Source: Nothophaeocryptopus gaeumannii (lineage: Eukaryota > Ascomycota > Dothideomycetes > Mycosphaerellales > Mycosphaerellaceae). Taken from it: 64,000 nucleotides of DNA. A program made the position numbers and the translations under genes. The notes under the pieces are model-generated. The model was given only the letters and a program-made list of their open reading frames with translations. It searched no databases and was not told the DNA's origin. Where the stretch lies: the NCBI GenBank assembly GCA_031771865.1, contig JASISA010000041.1, positions 1,240,001-1,304,000 on the forward strand, in the 5' to 3' direction. This document shows, piece by piece, positions 1 to 11,162 of the stretch (position 1 is its first letter; each line of letters opens with the position of its first letter).

Positions 1-2
1 AA

Positions 3-653
3 CAACCGTTCTCCCGCGCAAAAGACAACGGCATCACATATGTCACCAATCAAAGGATTATCTACATACCCGACAAGCCGACAGAAGATTTGCAAAACTT
101 CAACGCCTCCATCTTGAACGTGATGGATGCACATGAGGAGATTCCGTGGTGGGGTCCCATGGTCTGGACAGCAGCAGTACGACCTGTCCAGGGTGGTGGC
201 ATACCGATACCCCCGACGGGTGTGGTCGAGGTAAAGCTGAAGTTTCGAGAGGGCGGAGCGCACGATTTCCACCTGGCGTACGAGAGAATCAAGGAGAGGA
301 TCCAGCAACAAGTGGAGGTTTCGCGGATGAACGACGATGGCCCGACCAACTCGCGTGCGGCTGCGAGCGGCATGGATTTCTCGAACGTAAACCTGGAAGA
401 ACTACCGGCATACACTGAAGAGAGCGATGGTCCTCTTATAGCGCCAAGCGTCGCTGCAGTCCAGAGTCCCGTTTTGCAGCAGCAAAGAGACAGCGGGATC
501 GGTATGGACAGCGACGAAGACGGTCGTCCCAGGCCAAGGCCCACAGACAACGCACTCAACCCTCCCGATGAGCCACCGCCGGGATATGAGGAGACGCAGA
601 TGGCTGGCCTGCAGGATGAACTTGAGCGGAGACTGCAGGGTGAGGAGCAGTGA
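3..653 (+). CDS. GRAM/WBP2-like protein, 3' part only
   Basis: Partial gene running in from the left edge; the frame is open from base 3 to the TGA at 651-653. The visible part begins inside a GRAM-type domain of the WW-domain-binding-protein-2 kind: a VTNQRIIYIP strand, then an IPWWGPMVWTAAV stretch and a VVEVKLKFREGGAHDF strand, which are typical landmarks of WBP2-like GRAM domains. The C-terminal third is disordered and acidic, and contains a PPPGYEE motif near the end. This is a PPxY motif of the type bound by WW domains such as those of Rsp5/NEDD4 ubiquitin ligases. Membrane or adaptor function is inferred from family knowledge. The start and upstream exons lie outside the window. Confidence 0.85.
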   Translation, partial: QPFSRAKDNGITYVTNQRIIYIPDKPTEDLQNFNASILNVMDAHEEIPWWGPMVWTAAVRPVQGGGIPIPPTGVVEVKLKFREGGAHDFHLAYERIKERIQQQVEVSRMNDDGPTNSRAAASGMDFSNVNLEELPAYTEESDGPLIAPSVAAVQSPVLQQQRDSGIGMDSDEDGRPRPRPTDNALNPPDEPPPGYEETQMAGLQDELERRLQGEEQ

Positions 654-1669
654 GAAAATGACCTTACGACACCTTTGGTATATCGTGTTTGTCCTGACAT
701 GTATTTCAACAAGCGTATGAGCGATGATACCATGGTAGCATTGGGTATTGGGTATGTGGACTACGGCAGCTATTGCAGCTACGAATGGAATTGCTCTGCT
801 CGCAAGCGGAGACGAAACGATCTGTCTACCTATCGTCTGAAACTTCCTTGAGCCTGTATTTCCGAGCTTCTCATGCTGCTCTTCTTGAAAGCCGTCGGCA
901 CATGATGGGCTGTAAGCACGGCGGGATCTGATGTAGAGATCTCCTGGCAGCCACGTGCATCAGCCGGATTCCGAGGCAAGTCTGCATGGCCTGCATGCCG
1001 TGAGGTCAGTCTTCCAGCACCACTTGATGCGGGCGCCTGATCATCACTAGGCAGGATATACATGCCAGGATGGAGAGGTACTTGTTGATGGTGGCCTATG
1101 ACGGTAAAATACGTAGAAAGAGATGTATGTAGTGTTGTGAGCCACGGTGCAAGTGACACTTCTCCTGAACGGTGATGATCGCAGGCAGTGAGACCCTGCT
1201 CCAAGTCTCCACAGTCGAGGTCGCTGCTGCTGAAACGCCTGGAGACTCACATCCGACAACTGCACATACCCTCACATACTCTCACATATTCTCACATATC
1301 CCATACACACCCTTCACTTGCGCATGCGGGCTTAGTCGAGCACATCGCCGTCGCCCGGGAGCCTGCTGTCCTTGCGCAGAAGTTCCATCAGCGTGCTTTC
1401 CTCCGTTCGGCTCGCTGTTTCACAAGGGAAACTCTCAATCCAAGCTCACGCGACAAACACACATCTCTCCGGACCCGGACGACTGCCCGTCGCTACCTTC
1501 CTCACGGCATCTCCATAATACCGACCAGCAGGTCTGGCCAGCGCGTATCTTGCCACGGCAGGAGACACGCATGATACCAATACACGCCGTTGCGCGCCCT
1601 CCTCAATACGCCGCACACCTCCGTAGCCGCCAGCACGGAATCACGTAGCCACGGCTTCACACACCCACC
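654..1669. other. Intergenic, no gene seen
   Basis: About 1 kb between the WBP2-like stop and the SAPS start. Only short shadow ORFs are present. The right half is CT/CA-rich, as expected for a fungal promoter and 5' UTR, and holds the 10-bp repeat at 1271-1300. Confidence 0.6.
1271..1300 (+). repeat. Three tandem copies of a 10-bp CTCACATAYT-like unit
   Basis: Three consecutive decamers beginning CTCACATA, with a related copy just upstream (1261-1270). They lie in the pyrimidine-rich leader about 370 bp before the SAPS start codon. Confidence 0.7.
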
Positions 1670-4600
1670 ATGTTCTGGCGATTCGGCGGCTATGCCAATA
1701 TCAGTACCATTGACACTATCCTCGACAAGCAAGATGTCACGTTGGAAGAGCTGCTCGACGAGAGCGACCTGATACAAGAGCTGAAACAGCAGAATAGCAA
1801 GCTGATCGAGTTTCTGCGCGAGGAAGAGAGACTGCAGAAGCTACTGAAATACGTTATTGCGGAGCCGAAGACCGAAGAGGATACAACCGAGGATGACGCG
1901 AAAGAAGATGAGGTGAAGTCGCCCGAAGATGAGAAAACTTCAGGAGGCATCTCTTTCTTCGGCAAGGGCAAAGGTCGTGCGCGGTCGAAGTCCATCAACA
2001 AAAAGGATGGCGATGGCGAGACGGAGCAAGAGAAGAAGGAGGCACAGCGCAAAAAGTACGCTTATGTGGCATGCGAAGTGCTTTCGTCTGAAGTCTGGTC
2101 CATAACGGAGGCCTTGCTAGAACAGCGCGATCATCTCCGTGAATTCTGGCAGTACATGAAGAGGCCTGCTCCTTTGGATCCTCTGCAGGCTGGCTACTTC
2201 ACGAAGGTCAACGAAGCGCTTTTGGATAAGAAGACAGAAGAGATGCTTGCGTTCTTCAAATCTCTGGACAATATCGTACCTTGCATGTTGCAGCATGTGG
2301 ATTGTCCGATGGTGATGGATCTCCTGCTGAAGATTATATCACTGGAGAAACACGAAGGCGGCGCAGGAATTGTGGACTGGTTACAGTCTCAGAACCTGAT
2401 CCCGCTCTTGCTTGGCTATTTGTCACCCGAGCATAATTCGGCGACTCAGACGTCGGCTGGAGACTTCCTGAAAGCTATCATTACAATATCCGCGAACGCT
2501 ACTACGCAAGACCAATCCGTCATTGGCCCGAATGAGCTCACACGACAACTTGTATCAGATCCGTGCATAGAGACGCTGATCAAGAACATGCTTCTCGGCG
2601 GCAACCCTCTCACTGTTGGCGTTGGCATCGTCATCGAAGTGATCCGGAAGAACAACTCAGACTACGATTTGGACAACCAAGTCGGCCCAGAGCCGAAGAC
2701 ATCGGACCCGATCTATCTGGGCACACTTCTGCGGCAATTTGCGAACCACGTACCCGACTTCATGCATCTCATTCGGTCGTCATCTGCGAAAAAACCGGAT
2801 CTCAAGGCTGCGTTTGGTAAAAAGATCGAGCCTCTGGGATTTGATCGCTTCAAGACTTGCGAGCTCATGGCCGAACTGCTGCATTGTAGCAACATGGGTT
2901 TGTTGAATGAGCGCGGTGCGGAAGCAGACATCAGGAAACGCGACACAGAGCGTGAGCGCCTGAAAGCCGAAGGGAAGCTTGCAACCCCAAGAGCGCCCAC
3001 AAGTCCGAGTCATGAACACTCTCTGGACGAGTTCGGGAGTTCAGTGGACTCGCACGGTTTCCATCACGCTGAAAGGCCTAGTGATGATGAGATGAATGAA
3101 AAGCCAGTGGAAATTGGCAAACTTGAGGTTCAGAATGCGTCAGACGAGGATGGCTTTGAGAAGGTCAACGCCCCTACCGACGAGCTTCCTGATGAGGTCA
3201 CTTTCGACGACCTCAACGAGAAGATTGACAGCTCTACTCACGGCGGACTTCCAATGCTGGAGAAAGTTGACAAGCGAGACCCTTCGGATCCGCAGAACCA
3301 GTCTCCTATCAGCCCAAGCGCCGTGCCACCACCTCTCTCGCCTAAGAAGCAAGGCTCACCGGAGAAGGCATCTATACTGCATTTTGATCCACCGCCGACC
3401 CACGCCGTAGACTCTCCAACCACCGCCGAGGCCACGGACCGCTTAAACAACCTCGATGTAGATGAAGATACAGTGATGACAGAATTTGGCGAAGAGCCAA
3501 CGCACGAGGGTAAGCAGACCTCGCTACTGACCCAGGAGCTGGTGGCGCAACAGCAACTGAGTAAAGACGTAGAAGACGGCCCATCAGAACTAGAGAAGGA
3601 GCTTGCACGTCCTGAAGACAAGCCAGCGCCTCTTTTCTCGAAGAAGGAGCCAGCTCAGAATGCTGCCGCAGACTTTCAACCCGACGGCGAGCAATTACAA
3701 GATATCGAGCAAAGCACGGCGACGTTACACGCGGAAGATACGAGCACACTGTCAAATGGTGAGCGTGCGCCTTACGACACGGAAGTGGACGGCAGCCCTG
3801 TCGTCGGCGACCTTCTCAAGATACAATTCGTGGAGCACCAAGTTGTGCCAACTATTCTTGTAAGTGCTACTGACACCATTACACTGACGCAGCCCTCCGC
3901 AGATAGCTTATGGGATTTTGCAGGATTTTTTCTTCCGCTTTCCTTGGAACAACTTCCTGCATAATGTGGTATACGACGTTGTACAACAAGTCTTCAACGG
4001 CACGCTGGATCGCGGCTATAACCAGACACTAGCGCTCGATCTCTTCACACCAGTCCAGGCGAAGGAAGGGAAGACTTCAGAAGAAATTGGTCTGAGGTCC
4101 GGAAAAGATATTACAGATCGCATCTTGGAGGGTCAGGTGGCATCAGATGAGGCACAAAAAGAGAAGGGCATGCGACTGGGTTACATGGGGCATCTGACTC
4201 TCATCGCAGAAGAAGTCTGCAAATTCGGCAACCGGCATCCTCCAGAGTCACTCGATCCATCTGTGACGAGTCGGGTCAACAGGACGGAGTGGATTACTTA
4301 TGTCGAAGGCACGCTTGCAGAGACAAGAGAAAAGGACAACGCTGTGCTTGGTGGTGTGCGACCTGAGAACGCTATCGGCGCAAGAGGCATGGGCATGGGT
4401 GGTCTTTCGGGCGGATTCACATCTAACACAGCGAGCACACTGGCGAACGCCGGCCTCAGCAACAGCATGACACCGCAGGACAGCATAGCCTTATCGGAGG
4501 GCACCGTCGGTCAGTCATTCGAGATCAACAGCGGCACGATGCTATCCGGTTTCGGAGACGGCGACGAGGACGAGGAGATGGAAGACGAAGAGGCTCTTCG

Positions 4601-4691
4601 CGAGAGGGAGAGGGAGAGGCGGACGTCAGCATTTGCGGATGATGAACAGGTCGGTGAACTTTCGTTTGATGTTGACATGGACTATCGATAA
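1670..4691 (+). CDS. SAPS-domain protein, Sit4/PP6 phosphatase-associated subunit
   Basis: Exons 1670-3859 and 3924-4691 with a 64-bp GTAAGT...TTGCAG intron (phase 0); about 985 aa. The N-terminus MFWRFGGYANISTIDTILDK is the hallmark opening of the SAP155/185/190 (PPP6R) family. An armadillo-like helical SAPS core follows, to about residue 430. After a long acidic, low-complexity linker, the conserved block QFVEHQVVPTIL/DFFFRFPWNNFLHNVVYD is re-formed exactly by splicing, which confirms the intron. Family members bind the PP2A-like phosphatase Sit4 (PP6) and direct its action in G1 progression, TOR signalling and tRNA modification control. The C-terminus has an acidic DEDEEMEDEE patch. Start codon context is CACACCCACCATG, and no better in-frame ATG lies upstream. 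Confidence 0.93.
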
Positions 4692-5289
4692 CCCCATTCA
4701 TCATACCCCTTCTGCATCGCATTGCACTGCACATTACACTCTACATCCACATCATTGTACAAGAGGGCATAGCGAGATGAGATACGACAAGAAAGATTGG
4801 CTGCTGTACAACAGGATGTACGATGCGGAACGTTCTTCTACCACGCGCCACGGCAGCTTTGCTCTGCTCCCTTTCAAGAATCAATGCAGACCACCTTGTG
4901 GCAGAAACAAGCGGATTACGGCCTCAACCACAGTTCATCTATACTCTTCACGGGTTTCGGAGACCGATGTTCGTTGTTGTAATAGTTGGTTTGGTTTTTG
5001 GGTTGTGCGAAGCCTTGCGGTCCGAGCCTTCAATGCTTTTTTCGGACTGTTTACGGTCACGCGACACCACCCTAGCCTTGCTCCTGTCACACAACGACTA
5101 CTGCAGGGATCCAGAACTGCCGGCAGAGATGGTGGTCAGCAGTCTGCATGTACATAATTGTTTGCCTGCTTGCTGCCTATCTTGTGTATTGCTGTTGGCT
5201 TTGTTTGGTTGTCATCGGCTTCCCCACATCCATCCTACGCACTGCCCTTCCTCCGCCCCCTCCTTCTAACCTTCCTTTACCCGTCTAGC
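4692..5289. other. Intergenic, no gene seen
   Basis: 598 bp holding the SAPS 3' UTR and the upstream region of the acidic protein; a CT-rich run lies at about 5240-5280. Overlapping ORFs here have no recognisable domain. Confidence 0.55.
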
Positions 5290-6042
5290 ATGGCACGAGG
5301 TACGACGGTTCAGCCACATACCATGGAAATATGCTGACCTGTTCTTTGTTCGATACAGACATCACCTGATGCGAATAAGAATGCAGCCAATGTGGCCCCT
5401 CTCAACATACCGCCTTCTAGAGCGAGAAGAACATTAGCCGAACGACTTGCGAAACGAAGTCAAGATAAAGCAACCCAGGATGATCCAGACGCTGCCGACG
5501 CTGCCGCTGTGGAAACAGCCAGCATGCTACCGGAAGAACCCTCTGAGCTGAGCAACCCAACCCCAGAAACAGAAGGCCTCGCTGCCGGTTCAGGCCTTCA
5601 AATTACCGGATTGAGAACCGTCCACGGAGCACGCGCCCAAGCTCGAGGGTCCAAATTTTCCGGCCTTCTAGGAAGTAGCGATGATTCCTCAGAAGAAGAC
5701 GAAGACCACTCCGACTCCTCATCCGTAGACGAAGACGAAGCAGGTCGAGACGAGACTTCCTCCCGCCCCGAGGGAGATTACGAAACCGACTCTCCTACTT
5801 CATCATCTCGAAAATCCCGAAGACCATCTACGATGGAAGCGAAAGAACGACAGCCACTCGACATGTTTGATGACGAGGATGAGATGTTGGCTGAAGGGAT
5901 GGACAGGAAGATGTTTCTGGGGGCTGCTGAGGGGCCTTTTGCGGATCCGCCTCGTGTTAGGCTTGATGAGGATGAGGAGGAGGGGAGTGATGATAGTGAT
6001 GATGAGGGGTTGGTGGAGATTCGACCGAAGAGGACGAGTTAG
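5290..6042 (+). CDS. Hypothetical acidic protein
   Basis: The main exon is open from about 5359 to the TAG at 6040-6042. The best model joins a 10-nt first exon (5290-5299, ATGGCACGAG) through an 87-bp GTACGA...GCAG intron (5300-5386), giving MARANVAPLNIPPSRARR and about 221 aa. An alternative acceptor at 5358 gives a stop, so it is disfavoured. The N-terminus is basic (PPSRARRTLAERLAKRSQ), the middle is Ser/Asp/Glu-rich with several SDDSSEEDED-like clusters that resemble CK2 phosphosites, and the C-terminus is EIRPKRTS. I do not recognise a family. Composition suggests a nuclear, disordered protein, which is inference only. The 5' end is the least certain part. Confidence 0.65.
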
Positions 6043-6669
6043 GGACTTGTTAATCCGAAGTTGAGTTTTTGATCGATTTGGACCTCGAATGGACTGGACC
6101 GGACTGGACTGGATATGGAGCGTGTTTGTTGTAAAGACATTGTTTGGATAGAAGGATGGTGATTGGGAAGGACTTGTAAGATAAGATGATAATGTGGGCG
6201 GTTGGGTGTGTTTGGTGTTTGGGTGTTGTGTTGTCAGGGATTCGGTGCTCGAGACGATCGATGGATCGATGAGGAGGGATGAACGATTGGCATGGATATG
6301 CAACGGAACGAATGAGACATTGGAAGAGACAGATAGACGAGATGCATTGGCATTAGCAGCACGATACCACTGAATTTCAAATGCAAGGCTTTGTTTTCGG
6401 ATGAGATCTGGTCCTCCCTCCCTCCCATCGCTGAAAGCTTTCTGCGATGATGTCCGAGAGTTTCGTGAGCGAGGTCGTAGTCTTTCTAGAGAAGAACGAT
6501 CTGATCGTCGAATGGGACGTTGCAGTGAGTCCCCGGCATCTCCAAGTCAATTCTGTCGTCAAGATGGGTTCTGGCAATCGGAGATCGGACCGCGGTGTCG
6601 ATGTTCGATGTTAAGGTGTCGAGACATTCATTGCATGTCTACATCCGTCCGTTTGAGTGCCCACCCACT
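6043..6669. other. Intergenic, no gene seen
   Basis: The 3' flanks of two converging transcripts. T/G-rich after the acidic protein; no domain-bearing ORF. Confidence 0.5.
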
Positions 6670-7101
6670 CTACGTGGCATTCGATGCAGCACCACCACCA
6701 CCCGTCCCACCCTCACCAGTACTTCCATCTCCATCTCCCCCTCCATCTCCATTTCTCCCTTCTTTCCCTCCACCGCCTCCACCATCCCTCCGATCTGCAC
6801 ACGCCCGGCCCTGGTGGACGATCGCGCTCACGATCTCCCCAGTCTGCGGACATCTCACAAAGAATCCAAAGCGCGCATTGTTATACCAACGACATGTATG
6901 TCCACGACAAGCATTCCACGTCTGTAGGACTCGGCCGCGTGGCTCGAGGGCTTCGGTGGTGTGGACTCGGATGGTATCCTTCTCTACGTGGTATGGTTGG
7001 AGTGCGTATTCGTGCTTGCGCTTGTAGTTGGGCAGGAGAGTGTTTCCTGCGGTGTTGGTGTTGGGCTGATTTTTGGAGGCGGAGGTCGAGGTGGAGGCCA
7101 T
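6670..7101 (-). CDS. Hypothetical small protein with Gly/Asp-rich tail
   Basis: Single-exon ORF. The ATG at 7101 (MASTSTSASKNQ) is preferred over the longer open frame that extends to 7335, because the upstream extension has no plausible composition. The protein is 143 aa. The centre, HVEKDTIRVHTTEALEPRGR followed by WNACRGHTCRWYNNARFGFF, has coding-like composition, and the last 35 residues are Gly/Asp repeats encoded by a CCATCT-rich tract. No signal peptide or known domain. It could be a chance ORF over the low-complexity tract. Confidence 0.38.
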   Translation of the reverse strand: MASTSTSASKNQPNTNTAGNTLLPNYKRKHEYALQPYHVEKDTIRVHTTEALEPRGRVLQTWNACRGHTCRWYNNARFGFFVRCPQTGEIVSAIVHQGRACADRRDGGGGGGKEGRNGDGGGDGDGSTGEGGTGGGGAASNAT

Positions 7102-7762
7102 CGTATTCAGGTAGTCTCGCGAGGATGGCGAGGCGATTATGGGAGCTATGGCCTCGAGTGTGGATGTAGTATGAACTTGGAGGTTGTACTCCTTGGTGTC
7201 GGTATGAGTCTTCTTGTTGATATACTGTGTAGGTCCACGATTTCTTTTGCATTGGTCGGTGTTGTTGTAGTAGATCACGCTGAAGTCGAAAGACTCGCAG
7301 ATAGTACCCGCCGAAACGCACGGGCCATGAAGCAAGTGAATATGTAAAGCACATGCAGGCCTGACGTCGGTGCACTGGCAGCTGATTCTACAAAGCCGCG
7401 GAAATCCGTCAAATTTGCCGTCATTGCTGGTTGTTTAGCCCATGGCTTTCAATAGAGACGTCTCCGTGACGACTTCAAGTTATGTGCGGCGATGAAATAG
7501 ACGACCAAAGACTTGGGTACAATGCGTTGCTACAATTTCGCAAATAATCGCACCTTCTGGCGTACCTCATGTCTTATCCAGTCCAGTTTCAAAGGAATCA
7601 TCTTCGACGAAGATGATGTTACACCTATGGGTGAGGCATCCAGTTTATACGTTATCCTTCTGCATCCCCTCGTTCTGCACGGAATGGTGAGGGTCAATGT
7701 GCCAGAGCTGGAACACATCTTCCTGTCATTCATTCTTCTCGTCTTCCTTCACTCAGCACAAC
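7102..7762. other. Intergenic, no gene seen
   Basis: 661 bp between two minus-strand genes; it should hold the upstream region of the small Gly-rich ORF and the 3' UTR of the arrestin gene. Nothing further recognised. Confidence 0.5.
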
Positions 7763-9250
7763 TCAAGCCCAGCTATGCGCCGGCTGATCATTCGGCGCTG
7801 GCAAATGTCTCTCAACATCCGGTTGAATCCCCCCATCACCACCACGAGCAGCTACAAACGGCACCGAAGTCGCCTGCTCATACGAGGGTTGCGCTGGTCC
7901 CACCGCCTCCTCATATGCCGGCGTAGCAGCTTCCTCATAAGCCGGCAATGAAAGCGTCCTCTCCAAGCCCCCGGGATGATCAGGCGCCGCCGAACCATCA
8001 TCTAGCAACAAAGGCGGATGAATCGTAATAGGTACGTCTCTTCTGTTATGCATCTTCTGTTTTCCACAAGAGAATTGCGTTTGGATTCGTAGCTTGTAAG
8101 TCCGACCCATTGGGCCGTGGTTGAATGTGCTAGGAACCCAAGAAAGAACCCCTAAATCGATTGTCCGACTCCAGCCATGGGCGGATGAGAAAGGGTTCGA
8201 CTCGGAGAATTCGAATTCTTTTGTGCGGATAAGTTCGATCGCAGCAGGTTTGACGCCTGTGGTGTGGGCCACAAGGGTTACGATGCATGAGTTTAAAAAG
8301 ACTTCAGGTGTTACTCTTGCAGTGCTAGAGTCGTGAGTTGCGATGGAGATAGCGAAAGCTAGAGGTTGACCAACGAAGCCGTATTGTGGGATATTGGACC
8401 AGGTCGCTGTAAAGACGTATTTGGGAAGTTCTGTCGATTTGAGCAGAGCTTTTGTTCTGTCCTTGAACCCGTGAGGCTTTTCGGCGTTTGTGCGTAGCCC
8501 TTCACTTTGCGCGGTGAGCTGCACGGAGTATTCGTTGGATTGTGTCAGGTGGCAGGCAGCTATCGACATGGGAATTCGAGGCTTGTCGTAAAATACAGCA
8601 GTGGCGTCCGTGTCGTACATGTGGTTGATCTCGACGTCGATACCAGGCATGCGCGCCTGTATTGAAAGGACGTATTCGACACTGAGCAGGGTCCTCATCA
8701 CATTTTGCGTGAGGGTTAGTGATGTAAGATATTTTGCCTTTAGCGACATTGTAGGAGGCAGCTCCACCAGATCTGCTGCTGATGATGTCTGTCGAAATTC
8801 CCATTGCCCATCCTCGCCTTGAACAGCAGCAACTTCGCTGTTATTCCTCGGCGTTGCATGTTCCGGGAAGTGTAGCGTAAATGGGAACATGTGCTCTACA
8901 TTCGGTTCAGCCTTGAATGGGCCATCTTGGATTGTCACACTCTCTGTAAACAGACGGTTCATGTCCCCCTTTGACTCCTCCTCATTGTTGACAAGAGTCT
9001 TGCCCGATAACGAAACGTCAACGGTCAATGGTCCGAAAAGGTCGATGCCGGGTTTCGAGTGAATGCTAACAGCACCAGGTGGCACATACTTGAGCAGCAC
9101 ATTGCCCTTGACTGGATCTTCTGAGCCATAGTGAACCCGTTTCGCGTTTTCCAGAACCGCCTTGACGTAAAGTATGCCGAGTCCAGTGTGGCTGGATGCC
9201 GAAGAGACGCTGGACCTCATGGCTGTCGCAGTTGCAATACCGGCATTCAT
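7763..9250 (-). CDS. Alpha-arrestin-like (ART) protein
   Basis: Single exon, 495 aa. An arrestin-N fold covers about residues 25-180: an ILYVKAVLENAKRVHYGSEDPVKGNVLLKY strand set, then a GPLTVDVSLSGK edge. An arrestin-C-like sandwich follows at about 200-410. The C-terminal tail holds three PY-like motifs, LPAYEEA, TPAYEEA and QPSYEQA, which in fungal arrestin-related trafficking adaptors recruit the WW domains of the HECT ligase Rsp5. ARTs direct ubiquitylation and endocytosis of plasma-membrane permeases. Which cargo this one serves cannot be told. The ATG at 9250 is the first in frame. Confidence 0.82.
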   Translation of the reverse strand: MNAGIATATAMRSSVSSASSHTGLGILYVKAVLENAKRVHYGSEDPVKGNVLLKYVPPGAVSIHSKPGIDLFGPLTVDVSLSGKTLVNNEEESKGDMNRLFTESVTIQDGPFKAEPNVEHMFPFTLHFPEHATPRNNSEVAAVQGEDGQWEFRQTSSAADLVELPPTMSLKAKYLTSLTLTQNVMRTLLSVEYVLSIQARMPGIDVEINHMYDTDATAVFYDKPRIPMSIAACHLTQSNEYSVQLTAQSEGLRTNAEKPHGFKDRTKALLKSTELPKYVFTATWSNIPQYGFVGQPLAFAISIATHDSSTARVTPEVFLNSCIVTLVAHTTGVKPAAIELIRTKEFEFSESNPFSSAHGWSRTIDLGVLSWVPSTFNHGPMGRTYKLRIQTQFSCGKQKMHNRRDVPITIHPPLLLDDGSAAPDHPGGLERTLSLPAYEEAATPAYEEAVGPAQPSYEQATSVPFVAARGGDGGIQPDVERHLPAPNDQPAHSWA

Positions 9251-10127
9251 CTTGCTGTTGTTCTCGATTGTATATCGCTGGATATCTTCTCAAACATCAT
9301 CGTATCCCTCGAGTGGCTGGCTTGCGTGATTCATACGCTGTATAATGAAGTTCAGTTCAGATGTTGATTAGAGTAGGCCTGAGGCGCAGCAATACTGCCA
9401 TCAGGCCGCTTTTCAGCTGCTGTGTAGTACCGAGTCTCTACCAACCACCAGCAACTGGACGAAAGCTTGGAGGCAGCAGCAGGACGGATGGCGTCAATCA
9501 GTGGTCGGAAGAAGCAGGGTTGAGAGGACGCCAAGCCGCGCAACGGTCATACACGAAGTGCACTCGAAATCATGGACCTAAACAAACACAACTTCATCAT
9601 CATGAGCAAGAGTATTCATCGAAGCATCTCATGAAGTGCAGCGGAGTACTGTCCGATCTATCATCGAGCGGCGGCCGTGTCGGCCTTTCTCAAGCCAAGC
9701 CTTTGAAAGATGGCTCTCTCGGCACGCACCCCATTGCTTCCACGGTGCCTCTAATGCGCGATGAGTGCACCACAACCTCGGTCCCTGGATGCGCTTGCTG
9801 ATCATGGCAAGAGGGCACGCGAGCATCCTCAGCTCTTGGCATGTGGTGAGACTGTGCCTGCAGACTGTTACTATACCTCGACATGTCTTTGGATGAAATC
9901 CTATGTTCACGAGTCGTCATGAGTCAATACTAGTCAGCGGAAAGAGAATTGAAACAGAAGATTCTGCAAGATCTCCACTTTACAACTCACTGGGTCTGGC
10001 GATGTGATCCTGAACACCGTTGCTGCTGACAATGCGTTGTAGACAGTAGGTATAAAATGGGCTTGCTCTGGCGACCGTGTGTGCATTGTCGATTGCGAGT
10101 CCATACTACCTATCGTATTCCTTCATC
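9251..10127. other. Divergent promoter region
   Basis: 877 bp between the minus-strand arrestin gene and the plus-strand oxygenase; it must hold both promoters. The only recognisable element is the TATA box at 10051. Confidence 0.6.
10051..10058 (+). promoter_or_regulatory. TATA box of the 2OG oxygenase gene
   Basis: TATAAAAT lies 70 bp before the start codon at 10128, a typical fungal TATA position. Confidence 0.6.
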
Positions 10128-11162
10128 ATGACTACTCCATTCTCCAGTCTTCCCATTGTGGACTTGTCAATGCTATCTTTCAAGGACCCATCTGCGGATG
10201 CTCTCAAGATCCTGAGTGACCAACTCTCTCATGTCTTGTCCACCACAGGCTTTGCGTACCTCGTCAATGCTCCACTCTCATTCTCCCATGAGGATGTCTT
10301 TGGGTTGGCGAAGCACTTCTTCCAGATGACAGAAGGAGAGAAGATGAGACTGGCCAAGAAGACATTCGTGCCAGACAACAAGAACACCTACCGTGGATAC
10401 TTTCCGACTCAGCCTGATCAATTCGACAATCTCAAGGAGGGTTTCGAAATCGGTTCCGAGATAGCTCCGAGGAAGAGTTCAATAGGCATGCAGCAGAAGT
10501 TCGATCTGAACGAGCCCAATGTCTGGCCGGAAGAAGGCTCGTTTAGTCAAGGTCGGTCTAGAGTCGAAAAGCTCCATGCTGAGCTGCAGGATCTATCGAC
10601 AATGCTACTGTCGCTACTGGCAGTCTCGCTCGGCAAGCCAGCCGACTACTTCTCGGACTATCTTGAAGATTCGCTTTCGACATTGCGGCTGCTGCATTAC
10701 CCATCACAAGAGTCGAGAGCTCCGACAAAGGACGAGGTTAAACTCTGCTGTACGCCGCATACTGACAGCGGCATTTTGACCCTTCTACATCAAGATCCAA
10801 CCGGAGGCCTGGAAGTTCTCAATGCCCAGGGCCAATGGATAGCTGCTCCCTACGTCCCAGGGTCAATTGTGGTTAACATCGGAGACTTGATGGCGAGGGT
10901 CAGCGGGCGAAGATTTGTAGCGACCATGCATCGCGTCCGCGCGAGCCAAGGATCCGGAGGCGATGAGATAGGGAGACTGAGTGTTCCATTCTTCTTCGAG
11001 CCTGGAGAGGCCTGCGTAGTGAAGAGTGTGGACGGTGGTGAAGGTGTGGTATACGGAGAGCATGTCCGGAGGAAGATGGGTTCCTGGGTGGAGTTCCAGG
11101 ATGTTGCAAAGGAATCCAAGGTCCGAGAAAGCGCCGTCGGTGTTGCTGTGGAGGCTTACTAG
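10128..11162 (+). CDS. 2-oxoglutarate/Fe(II)-dependent dioxygenase, IPNS-like
   Basis: Single exon, 344 aa. The ATG at 10128 is chosen over an in-frame ATG 17 codons upstream because it opens directly into the DIOX_N domain (SSLPIVDLSML) and follows the TATA box at a better distance. The N-terminal domain spans about residues 5-130. The 2OG-FeII_Oxy domain (about 180-295) carries the full iron triad H211, D213 (in CTPHTDSG) and H268 (in MHRVRAS), plus the 2-oxoglutarate-anchoring R283 and S285 (RLSVPFFFEP). It is therefore predicted to be catalytically competent. Family members hydroxylate or desaturate small molecules; the substrate is unknown, and no biosynthetic cluster partners are adjacent. 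Gibberellin-oxidase-like and flavonol-synthase-like labels are common for such proteins but are not supported specifically. Confidence 0.88.
   Translation: MTTPFSSLPIVDLSMLSFKDPSADALKILSDQLSHVLSTTGFAYLVNAPLSFSHEDVFGLAKHFFQMTEGEKMRLAKKTFVPDNKNTYRGYFPTQPDQFDNLKEGFEIGSEIAPRKSSIGMQQKFDLNEPNVWPEEGSFSQGRSRVEKLHAELQDLSTMLLSLLAVSLGKPADYFSDYLEDSLSTLRLLHYPSQESRAPTKDEVKLCCTPHTDSGILTLLHQDPTGGLEVLNAQGQWIAAPYVPGSIVVNIGDLMARVSGRRFVATMHRVRASQGSGGDEIGRLSVPFFFEPGEACVVKSVDGGEGVVYGEHVRRKMGSWVEFQDVAKESKVRESAVGVAVEAY

Noticed and set aside
6401..7169. Several plus-strand ORFs opposite the Gly-rich small protein
   Set aside because: Their apparent length comes from the CCATCT-rich tract; no coding-like features.
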